Source: Actinomycetes bacterium (GTDB lineage Bacteria > Actinomycetota > Actinomycetes > Actinomycetales > Microbacteriaceae). From it: a stretch of 5,061 bases of DNA. Shown one piece after another: positions 1 through 5,047 of the stretch; the stretch's first letter is position 1; the number at the start of each line of letters is the position of its first letter. The DNA lies in NCBI GenBank assembly GCA_023386675.1, contig JAEWJG010000006.1, positions 1 to 5,061 of the forward strand, written 5' to 3'. Under the pieces are notes generated by a model. The model searched no databases. It was not told where the DNA came from and worked only from the letters and a program-made list of their open reading frames with translations. Made by a program: the position numbers and the translations under genes.

Positions 1-523
1 CCACCGCGCCGTCCGCGCCCACGAGCGCCACCGGCCGCTCGATCTGCCGCGACAGCTCCGACAGCACCGCGCCGAGCGCGTCCGGGCGCAGAGCCGCGAG
101 CGAGATGGCCCGGGAGGCACGCAGCGCCCAGGTGCTGCGCGCGTAGGCGTCGGCGGCGACGCGGTCGGCGACGAAGCGGGCGACGGCGATGAACGGCGTC
201 CGGTACGGCACCTCGAAGAGCGGGAGCCCGTGCGCCGCGCACGCCTCGATGAGCGCAGCGGGCGTCCCGTCGCGCACCACCTCGGTGCCGAATCCGACCG
301 CCGCGATGCCGCGCTCGACCAGCCGCCGCACGTACGGTTCGGCGTCCTCCGGCGGCTGCGTGAGCAGCAGCACCTGCCCGGCCGCGAGGAACGGGGTGGG
401 ATCGGCGAGGTCGGAGCTGTGCGCCCAGGCGAGGGGCGCATCCAGGTCGCCGACGGCCGGCGGCGTGAGCAGGCGCAGGCCCAACTCGGGGCGGGCCAGG
501 AGCTGGGTGAGGGTGGCGGGCAT
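1..523 (-). CDS. PucR-family transcriptional regulator (N-terminal part, cut by window edge)
   Basis: The first 174 codons of a PucR-type regulator run from the ATG at 523-521 to the left edge, with no stop. Residues 1 to about 120 match the PucR N-terminal domain: the family hallmark W-A-H-S-S-D-L-A-D-P-T-P-F-L lies at about 33-46, followed by a VLLLT strand and, near 104-117, EVPYRTPFIAVARF. After that comes the linker typical of the family (AISLAALRPDALGAVL, about 139-154). The DNA-binding helix-turn-helix lies at the C-terminus in this family, so it is beyond the window. The start is supported by GGAG (528-531) four bases upstream; the ATG at 533 meets a stop after two codons. The gene is divergent from gabT across 90 bases. 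In Corynebacterium glutamicum a PucR-type protein (GabR) controls gabTDP, so control of gabTD is the best guess here. The family call is firm; target and effector are inferred. Confidence 0.9.
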   Translation of the reverse strand, partial: MPATLTQLLARPELGLRLLTPPAVGDLDAPLAWAHSSDLADPTPFLAAGQVLLLTQPPEDAEPYVRRLVERGIAAVGFGTEVVRDGTPAALIEACAAHGLPLFEVPYRTPFIAVARFVADRVAADAYARSTWALRASRAISLAALRPDALGAVLSELSRQIERPVALVGADGAV

Positions 524-542
524 GTCACTCCATCTGCCAGGG

Positions 543-579
543 TGTCGATCCCCGGTGGTGCGATTGTACGTGCTGTCGA
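543..579. promoter_or_regulatory. TGTCGA direct repeat, possible operator in the regulator-gabT gap
   Basis: TGTCGA occurs at 543-548 and 574-579, 31 bases apart, close to three helical turns, so both would face the same side of the DNA. The second copy forms part of the palindrome GTCGAC (575-580). If gabT transcription begins at 614, the copies lie at about -71 to -66 and -40 to -35, a layout seen with activators that touch RNA polymerase. The second copy also lies between the candidate -10 and -35 of the regulator gene, which would fit autoregulation. The motif is short and could be chance. Confidence 0.3.
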
Positions 580-592
580 CTCTCGCCGTCGC
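563..592 (-). promoter_or_regulatory. Candidate promoter of the PucR-type regulator gene
   Basis: On the minus strand TACAAT (563-568) matches the -10 consensus at five of six bases. A -35 is poor: the best placement is GCGACG at about 587-592 with an 18-base spacer. Transcription would start near 556 and leave a leader of about 33 bases that carries the GGAG ribosome site. This gene would therefore be leadered, unlike its divergent neighbour gabT. Confidence 0.45.
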
Positions 593-613
593 ATCCCGAC
601 CTACGCTACGAGC
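576..613 (+). promoter_or_regulatory. Candidate leaderless promoter of gabTD
   Basis: TACGCT (602-607) fits the actinobacterial -10 pattern TAnnnT and is followed by six bases and the gabT ATG at 614, which places transcription start at or next to the start codon. No purine-rich ribosome site lies before this ATG. The -35 is weak: TCGACT (576-581) is the nearest TTGACA-like hexamer, but with a spacer of 20 bases. A weak -35 is what one expects of a promoter needing an activator. Confidence 0.5.
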
Positions 614-1975
614 ATGACCATCCTCGACACCGCCATCGACACGCCCGTCGGCGGACCCTCGCTCCCGCAGGAGCGCCGGCTCGTCACCCCGATCCCCGGC
701 CCCGAGTCGCGCAAGCGTCAGGAGCGCAAGTCCCAGGCCGTCGCCGCCGGCGTCGGCGCCACCATCCCCGTGTACACGGTCGCGGCGGGCGGCGGCGTCC
801 TGGTGGATGTGGACGGCAACTCCCTCATCGACTTCGGCTCCGGCATCGCCGTCACCGGCGTGGGCAACGCAGCGCCCCGCATCGTCGACGCCGTGACCGC
901 GCAGGTCGCCGCCTTCACCCACACCTGCTTCACCGTCGCGCCGTACGACTCCTACGTCGACGTGGCCGAGGCCCTCAACCGCCTCACCCCGGGCGACTTC
1001 GCCAAGCGCAGCGCGCTGTTCAACTCCGGCGCCGAGGCCGTCGAGAACGCGGTCAAGATCGCCCGCCACTACACCGGCAAGCAGGCCGTCGTCGCGTTCG
1101 ACCACGCCTACCACGGCCGCACGAACCTCACGATGGGCCTCACCGCCAAGAACCAGCCGTACAAGAACGGCTTCGGCCCCTTCGCGCCCGAGATCTACCG
1201 CGCCCCGCTCAGCTACCCCCTGCGCGACGGCGGTCTCTCCGGCGCCGAGGCGGCCAAGCGCGCGATCACCATGATCGAGAAGCAGATCGGCGCGGCCAAC
1301 CTCGCGGCGCTCATCATCGAGCCGATCCAGGGCGAGGGCGGCTTCATCGTCCCGGCCGACGGCTTCCTGCCCGCGCTGCAGGCGTGGGCGAACGCGAACG
1401 GCGTCGTCTTCATCGCCGACGAGGTGCAGACCGGTTTCGCCCGGACCGGCACCATGTTCGCCTCCGAGCAGTTCGGCATCGTGCCCGACCTGATCGTCAC
1501 CGCAAAGGGCATCGCCGGCGGCCTCCCGCTCTCGGCGGTCACCGGCCGCGCCGAGATCATGGACGCACCGCAGGTCGGCGGCCTCGGCGGCACCTACGGC
1601 GGCAACCCGCTCGCCTGTGTCGCCGCGCTCGCCGCGATCGAGACGTACGAGACCGAGGACCTCGCGGCCCGCGCACGCCAGATCGGCGACATCCTGTTCG
1701 AGAAGCTCGGCGCGCTGCGCGACGCCGACCCGCGCGTGGCCGAGGTCCGCGGACGCGGCGCCATGGTCGCGATCGAGCTCGTCGACCCCGAGACCGGTGA
1801 GCCGGATGCGGCCCTCACCGCGAAGGTCGCCGCCGCCGTCCACGCCGCCGGTGTCATCCTCCTCACCTGCGGCACCTACGGGAACGTCATCCGCTTCCTC
1901 CCGCCGCTCAGCATCCCGGACCACCTCCTCATCGAGGGGCTGGACGTCGTCGCGGAGGCGGTGGCGGGCGCATGA
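614..1975 (+). CDS. gabT: 4-aminobutyrate aminotransferase GabT
   Basis: A 453-residue class-III PLP-dependent aminotransferase, cytoplasmic, that converts 4-aminobutyrate plus 2-oxoglutarate to succinate semialdehyde plus L-glutamate. The PLP lysine is K298 in TAKGIAGGLPLSAVTGR. D269 of IADEVQ should bind the pyridine nitrogen, with Q272 beside it. E236 and E241 (EPIQGEGGF), R169 (YHGRT) and R427 (NVIRFLPPL) correspond to the substrate-binding Glu/Arg set of E. coli GabT. SGAEAVENA (138-146) holds the cofactor phosphate. The protein is close to mycobacterial GabT along its full length and all expected residues are present. The ATG at 614 is chosen because conserved sequence begins soon after it and a -10 box lies six bases upstream. 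The same frame is open back to 230, but that part is antisense to the regulator gene. The stop overlaps the gabD start. A related omega-aminotransferase activity (for example on 5-aminovalerate) cannot be excluded. Confidence 0.96.
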   Translation: MTILDTAIDTPVGGPSLPQERRLVTPIPGPESRKRQERKSQAVAAGVGATIPVYTVAAGGGVLVDVDGNSLIDFGSGIAVTGVGNAAPRIVDAVTAQVAAFTHTCFTVAPYDSYVDVAEALNRLTPGDFAKRSALFNSGAEAVENAVKIARHYTGKQAVVAFDHAYHGRTNLTMGLTAKNQPYKNGFGPFAPEIYRAPLSYPLRDGGLSGAEAAKRAITMIEKQIGAANLAALIIEPIQGEGGFIVPADGFLPALQAWANANGVVFIADEVQTGFARTGTMFASEQFGIVPDLIVTAKGIAGGLPLSAVTGRAEIMDAPQVGGLGGTYGGNPLACVAALAAIETYETEDLAARARQIGDILFEKLGALRDADPRVAEVRGRGAMVAIELVDPETGEPDAALTAKVAAAVHAAGVILLTCGTYGNVIRFLPPLSIPDHLLIEGLDVVAEAVAGA

Positions 1976-3456
1976 CCATCGTCGACACCACCACCGAGCT
2001 CGCGCCGAACGAGGCCGAGCTGCTGGCCCGCGTCCCCGACGGGCTGTTCATCGGCGGACGCTGGGAGGCCGGCACCCGCGAGCAGATCCAGGTGCAGGAC
2101 CCGGCCACCGGCCGCGTCATCAAGCGCATCGCCAACGCCACGCCGGAGGACGGCATCCGGGCCCTGGATGCGGCGGCCGCCGCAGCCGACGCCTGGGCCG
2201 CCACCGCACCGCGCGTCCGGGCCGAGATCCTGCGCCGCGCGTTCGACCTGCTGCAGGAGCGCCGCGCCGACTTCGCGCTGCTCATGACGCTCGAGATGGG
2301 AAAGCCGCTCGCCGAGGCGAACGGCGAGGTCACCTACGGCGGCGAGTTCCTCCGCTGGTTCTCCGAGGAGGCGGTGCGCATCTCCGGCCGCTTCGGGCAG
2401 AACCCGGAGGGGACCGGCACCATGGTCGTCTCGCAGCGCCCGGTCGGCCCGTGCTACCTGATCACGCCGTGGAACTTCCCGCTCGCGATGGCCACCCGCA
2501 AGATCGCTCCGGCGCTCGCCGCCGGCTGCACGGTCGTCGTCAAGCCGGCCGAGCTGACGCCGCTGACCACGCTGTTCTTCGCGCAGCTGCTCGCCGACGC
2601 CGGCGTGCCGGACGGCGTGGTGAACATCATCCCGACCAGCACCGCCCGCACGGTGTCCGAGCCGATCATCGCCGACCCGCGCCTCCGCAAGCTGTCGTTC
2701 ACCGGGTCCACCCCGGTCGGCCGGTCGCTGCTCGCGCAGGCCGGGCAGAACGTGCTCCGCACCTCGATGGAGCTCGGCGGCAACGCGCCGTTCGTTGTGT
2801 TCGACGACGCCGACCTGGACAAGGCGGTGGAGGGCGCGATGCTCGCCAAGTTCCGCAATATCGGGCAGGCGTGCACCGCGGCCAACCGCTTCATCGTGCA
2901 CGAGTCGGTCGCCGAGGAGTTCGCCCGCCGAGTCACCGAGAAGGTCGAGGCGTTCCGTGTCGGCCGCGGCACCGACGATGGCGTGACCATCGGCCCGCTG
3001 ATCGACGACCGCGCCGTCGCATCCATGAAGGCGCTCGTCGAGGACGCCGTGACGCGCGGAGCCCGCGTGCTCACCGGAGGCAGCGCCCCCGAGGGCGACG
3101 GCTTCTTCTTCGAGCCGACGGTCATCGTGGATGTGCAGCCCGGCAGCGAGCTGCTCCGCGAGGAGATCTTCGGACCGATCCTCGCGATCACCACGTTCTC
3201 GACCGAGGACGAGGCCGTCGCTGCGGCGAACTCGACCGAGTACGGCCTGGTCGGCTACGTGTTCACGCAGGACCTCGCCCGCGGCCAGCGGATGATCGAC
3301 CGCGTCGACACCGGCATGATGGGCCTCAACACGGGCCTCGTCTCCAACGCCGCCGCACCGTTCGGCGGGGTCAAGCAGTCGGGCCTCGGCCGCGAGGGCG
3401 GGCTCGAGGGCATCCACGAGTACCTCAGCACGAAGTACACGCTGATCCCGGCCTGA
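1972..3456 (+). CDS. gabD: Succinate-semialdehyde dehydrogenase GabD
   Basis: A 494-residue aldehyde dehydrogenase, cytoplasmic, that oxidises succinate semialdehyde to succinate with NAD(P)+ as the second step after GabT. The catalytic cysteine is C301 (GQACTAANRF), the general base E267 (MELGGNAPF), and the oxyanion asparagine N168 (ITPWNFP). K191 and E194 (VVVKPAELTP) contact the cofactor ribose, and FTGSTPVG (243-250) is the cofactor-binding turn. E400-L... family motifs EEIFGP (397-402) and PFGGVKQSGLGREG (463-476) are intact. The middle is very like E. coli GabD (ELGGNAPF then VFDDADLDKAVEGA). Two points differ from E. coli GabD: E194 replaces its NADP-linked serine, hinting at NAD+ use, and the second active-site cysteine is absent. 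The ATG overlaps the gabT TGA by four bases, so translation is probably coupled; GGAGG at 1954-1958 is 13 bases away, rather far. Substrate is inferred from family and context. Confidence 0.95.
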   Translation: MTIVDTTTELAPNEAELLARVPDGLFIGGRWEAGTREQIQVQDPATGRVIKRIANATPEDGIRALDAAAAAADAWAATAPRVRAEILRRAFDLLQERRADFALLMTLEMGKPLAEANGEVTYGGEFLRWFSEEAVRISGRFGQNPEGTGTMVVSQRPVGPCYLITPWNFPLAMATRKIAPALAAGCTVVVKPAELTPLTTLFFAQLLADAGVPDGVVNIIPTSTARTVSEPIIADPRLRKLSFTGSTPVGRSLLAQAGQNVLRTSMELGGNAPFVVFDDADLDKAVEGAMLAKFRNIGQACTAANRFIVHESVAEEFARRVTEKVEAFRVGRGTDDGVTIGPLIDDRAVASMKALVEDAVTRGARVLTGGSAPEGDGFFFEPTVIVDVQPGSELLREEIFGPILAITTFSTEDEAVAAANSTEYGLVGYVFTQDLARGQRMIDRVDTGMMGLNTGLVSNAAAPFGGVKQSGLGREGGLEGIHEYLSTKYTLIPA

Positions 3457-3480
3457 TCCGGACCGGGAACCGCGGGAAGG

Positions 3481-3505
3481 GCGCGCCGACGATCAGTCGG
3501 CGCGC
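3481..3505. terminator. Hairpin between converging genes, likely bidirectional terminator
   Basis: GCGCGCCGAC (3481-3490) and GTCGGCGCGC (3496-3505) form a perfect 10-bp stem around the five-base loop GATCA. It begins 25 bases after the gabD stop. The loop contains the stop codon (TGA, minus strand, 3495-3493) of the small gene that converges on gabD, and the right arm encodes that gene's last residues. There is no real T-run: TCTTC follows on the plus strand and a C/T-rich CCTTCCCGCG on the minus strand. GC-rich stems with poor U-tracts are common in actinobacteria. Function is inferred from position and stem strength. Confidence 0.65.
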
Positions 3506-3714
3506 TCTTCGGCGTTCAGCTCCTTCTTGACGTCGTGCTCGACGAGCACGGGGACGAAGTCGCGCACCGGTGCGCCGTCGAACTCCTCGTGCTTCTTCTC
3601 GACCAGCTCGTCGATCCGCTCGCGCGGGACCTCTGGGTAGCGGTCGGCCAGCCGCTCGGCGGCGTGCTCCACGGCGATGTCCTCTTCGCTGGCGTTCTTC
3701 GTGTCGTCCGTCAT
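3493..3714 (-). CDS. Small acidic helical protein (73 aa), three-helix-bundle dimerization-like
   Basis: A 73-residue protein rich in Glu, Asp and Lys, with no signal peptide, membrane segment or cysteine. Three helices are likely, at about 10-24 (EEDIAVEHAAERLADRY), 30-44 (PRERIDELVEKKHEEF) and 52-69 (DFVPVLVEHDVKKELNAE). The segment HEEFDGAPVRDFVPVLVE (42-59) resembles small actinobacterial proteins labelled three-helix bundle dimerization domain-containing; this is recognition from memory and no activity is known to me. The start is the ATG at 3714, because conserved sequence begins just after it and CATAAT lies six bases before it. The frame is open further upstream to 4119, but that is antisense to the PhzF-like gene. 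The gene converges with gabD and is divergent from the PhzF-like gene across 58 bases. Being a real gene is well supported by the promoter and terminator at its ends; its role is unknown. Confidence 0.8.
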   Translation of the reverse strand: MTDDTKNASEEDIAVEHAAERLADRYPEVPRERIDELVEKKHEEFDGAPVRDFVPVLVEHDVKKELNAEERAD

Positions 3715-3720
3715 GGCGCG

Positions 3721-3726
3721 ATTATG
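3721..3726 (-). promoter_or_regulatory. -10 box of the 73-aa gene, leaderless geometry
   Basis: On the minus strand CATAAT matches TATAAT at five of six positions and is followed by six bases (CGCGCC) and the ATG. Transcription would begin at the start codon, and no ribosome site is present. I do not see a convincing -35 at 16-18 bases. Confidence 0.55.
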
Positions 3727-3737
3727 CACCCCGAGGG

Positions 3738-3772
3738 TTAACGGCGGGGATGTCGTCTGCCAGGCTGAGGGC
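3738..3772 (+). promoter_or_regulatory. Promoter of the PhzF-like gene, leaderless geometry
   Basis: TTAACG (3738-3743, four of six against TTGACA), a 17-base spacer and CAGGCT (3761-3766) form a plausible promoter. Six bases (GAGGGC) then separate the -10 from the ATG at 3773. GAGGG lies only one base before the ATG, too close to act as a normal ribosome site, so initiation on a leaderless transcript is the simpler reading. The promoter overlaps the divergent one of the small gene, so the two may interfere. Confidence 0.55.
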
Positions 3773-4465
3773 ATGGACGAGACCATCGAAGTAGTCGTCG
3801 TGCGCGTGTTCACGAATGAGAGCGGCCGGAACGGGAACGAGCTCGGCATCGTGCAGAGCTCCGCTGTGACCGCGGAGCGCGAGCAGGAGATCGCCACCGC
3901 GCTGGGGTTCAGCGAGACCGTGTTCGTGGATGCGATCGACGAGCCGGGACGCACGGCGACCATCCGCATCTTCACGCCCGCGAAGGAGCTGCCGTTCGCC
4001 GGGCACCCGAGCGTCGGCACCGCGTGGTGGCTGGCCGACCGCCGCACGCCGGTCGACGTGCTCCGCGAGCCGGCCGGCGACGTGGAGGTGGTGGTGGACG
4101 ACGACAGCGCCTGGATCACCGCGCGCCCGGAGTGGACCCCGGAGTTCGAGTGGCTGCAGCTCGAGTCGGTGGAGGACGTCGAGGCGCTCGACCCGTTCGC
4201 GTTCCCCTCGGGCCAGCACTACGCGTACGCGTGGATCGACCAGGACGCGGGCAGCATCCGGTCGCGGATGTTCGCCCCGGCCATGGGCATCATCGAGGAC
4301 GAGGCGACCGGCGCGGCCGCTGTGGCATTGACGGCCCGCCTCGGCCGTCCGCTGGCCATCCTGCAGGGCGAGGGGTCGGATCTGCTGACCGAGCCGCTCG
4401 GCGACGGCCGCATCCGCGTCGGCGGTTCCACCGTCTACGACCGCACGATCGAGGCGACGCTGTAG
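3773..4465 (+). CDS. PhzF-family isomerase/epimerase-like protein
   Basis: A 230-residue protein of the PhzF family, two related halves of diaminopimelate-epimerase-like fold. Residues equivalent to the catalytic set of Pseudomonas PhzF (E45, H74, D208) are visible: E48 in LGFSETVFV, H78 in FTPAKELPFAGHPSVGTA and D176 in IIEDEATGAAA. The N-terminal strand with NGNELGIV (20-27) corresponds to the family's GNPxAVF segment, and RSRMFAPAMG (163-172) to the second-half core. At 230 residues it is shorter than the usual 260-300; the region linking the halves (about 90-150) appears reduced. The ATG at 3773 is chosen from the homology start and the leaderless promoter; the open frame begins at 3677, antisense to the small gene. 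No phenazine genes are nearby, so a phenazine role is not implied; most members have unknown substrates. It converges with the acetyltransferase gene across 25 bases. Confidence 0.9.
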   Translation: MDETIEVVVVRVFTNESGRNGNELGIVQSSAVTAEREQEIATALGFSETVFVDAIDEPGRTATIRIFTPAKELPFAGHPSVGTAWWLADRRTPVDVLREPAGDVEVVVDDDSAWITARPEWTPEFEWLQLESVEDVEALDPFAFPSGQHYAYAWIDQDAGSIRSRMFAPAMGIIEDEATGAAAVALTARLGRPLAILQGEGSDLLTEPLGDGRIRVGGSTVYDRTIEATL

Positions 4466-4490
4466 CGGTCGCTCACGCGGTACGAAGGGA

Positions 4491-4949
4491 TCAGTCCACG
4501 ACGAGAGCGCGCGACCAGGCGACCTCGTTCCTCAGCTGACCCGTCTGCTGGAACAGCCGAACCTGATGCGTGTCAGCCAGCGTCTCGGCAAGCTCATCGC
4601 GGTCAGCGGGCTCGAACCCCAACCCCTGCCAGAACGGGCCCGACCGGCGGCTGAAAAGCCATGCCTTCGTTGCCCCCTCCTCGGCCGCGCGTTCGAGGGC
4701 GAAGCTCGCCAAGGCGCTGCCTCGCCCGCGTGAACGCTGTGTCGGACCCACCGCCACGCTCCGAATCAGCGCGTGGTCGCCGTCGGCGCTGATCTCGTAC
4801 CCTGTGCTGCCGACGACCCCACCTGTCGCGTCCCGCTCGACCCACAGCCGAACGCTCGGCGCTTCCAGACCGCTCATCGTGAGATCGACCGTGCTCAAGA
4901 ACGTCCTCAATGCATCGACATCGCCAGGACGACAGCGCTCAAGATCCAC
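4491..4949 (-). CDS. GNAT-family N-acetyltransferase (ArsN2-like pattern)
   Basis: A 152-residue single-domain GNAT enzyme, expected to move an acetyl group from acetyl-CoA to an amine. The N-terminal ERCRPGDVDALRTFL (4-18) is the usual first strand and helix. LIRSVAVGPTQRSRGRGSAL (61-80) is motif A, with the pyrophosphate-binding R72-x-x-G75-x-G77. WLFSRRSGPFWQGLGFEPAD (97-116) is motif B. The layout (short N-terminus, LIRSVAV, PFWQGLGF, then an 'L..T.Q...L' tail) recalls the ArsN2-type group linked to arsenic resistance, but no ars genes are in view and the substrate is unknown. The start is the GTG at 4949: an in-frame stop lies directly before it, and later starts would remove conserved sequence. 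No good ribosome site or -10 box is visible. The 5' end (around 4861-4920, about 55 percent GC by hand count) is less GC-rich than gabT stretches (about 73 percent), a mild hint of a different history. Confidence 0.88.
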   Translation of the reverse strand: MDLERCRPGDVDALRTFLSTVDLTMSGLEAPSVRLWVERDATGGVVGSTGYEISADGDHALIRSVAVGPTQRSRGRGSALASFALERAAEEGATKAWLFSRRSGPFWQGLGFEPADRDELAETLADTHQVRLFQQTGQLRNEVAWSRALVVD

Positions 4950-4993
4950 TCACCGAGTCAACCATGAGCCGCCGTTCCGCCGAGAGTGGATGT

Positions 4994-5047
4994 GCAGAAC
5001 GGAGGAGATGCCGAACGGTATCGGCGTGATGCCGCGAAACGGAGGAG
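4994..5047 (+). repeat. Two copies of a 14-base motif GC(A/G)(G/A)AACGGAGGAG
   Basis: Copy one is at 4994-5007 and copy two at 5034-5047. They agree at 12 of 14 bases, including the last ten (AACGGAGGAG), and start 40 bases apart. TGTGC precedes copy one (4991-4995) and recurs at the very end of the window (5057-5061), and ATGCCG occurs at 5008-5013 and 5029-5034, so the array may continue past the edge. The element lies upstream of the acetyltransferase gene in a stretch with no supported gene. GGAGGAG looks like a ribosome site, but at copy one it abuts the next ATG directly (5008), too close for normal initiation. Confidence 0.55.
5008..5027. other. Small hairpin between the two repeat copies
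   Basis: ATGCCGA (5008-5014) can pair with TCGGCGT (5021-5027) around the six-base loop ACGGTA, giving seven pairs with one T-G wobble. It lies exactly between the two AACGGAGGAG copies. It is too short to call a terminator on its own. Confidence 0.35.

Noticed and set aside
189..617. A 142-codon plus-strand open frame, and the gabT frame extended back to 230
   Set aside because: Both run antisense to the PucR-type gene, whose protein is clearly recognisable, and GabT homology begins only after 614.
1876..3417. A 513-codon minus-strand open frame opposite gabD
   Set aside because: It mirrors gabD codons, has low-complexity composition with no recognisable motif, and no promoter or ribosome site; gabD has every catalytic motif on the other strand.
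1617..3530. A 637-codon plus-strand open frame across gabT and gabD
   Set aside because: It is Arg/Pro/Ala-rich with no domain, crosses two certain genes in other frames, and is the usual result of GC-rich third positions leaving stops rare.
3715..4119. Upstream extension of the 73-aa gene to 208 codons
   Set aside because: The added part is antisense to the PhzF-like gene and low in complexity; the CATAAT box sits just before the internal ATG at 3714.
4466..4500. Possible terminator between the PhzF-like and acetyltransferase genes
   Set aside because: The best pairing is a three-base stem (GGA/TCC) with no T-run, too weak to support.
4773..4967. A 64-codon plus-strand open frame opposite the acetyltransferase start
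   Set aside because: It is a shadow of the GNAT gene, which has clear acetyl-CoA-binding motifs on the other strand.
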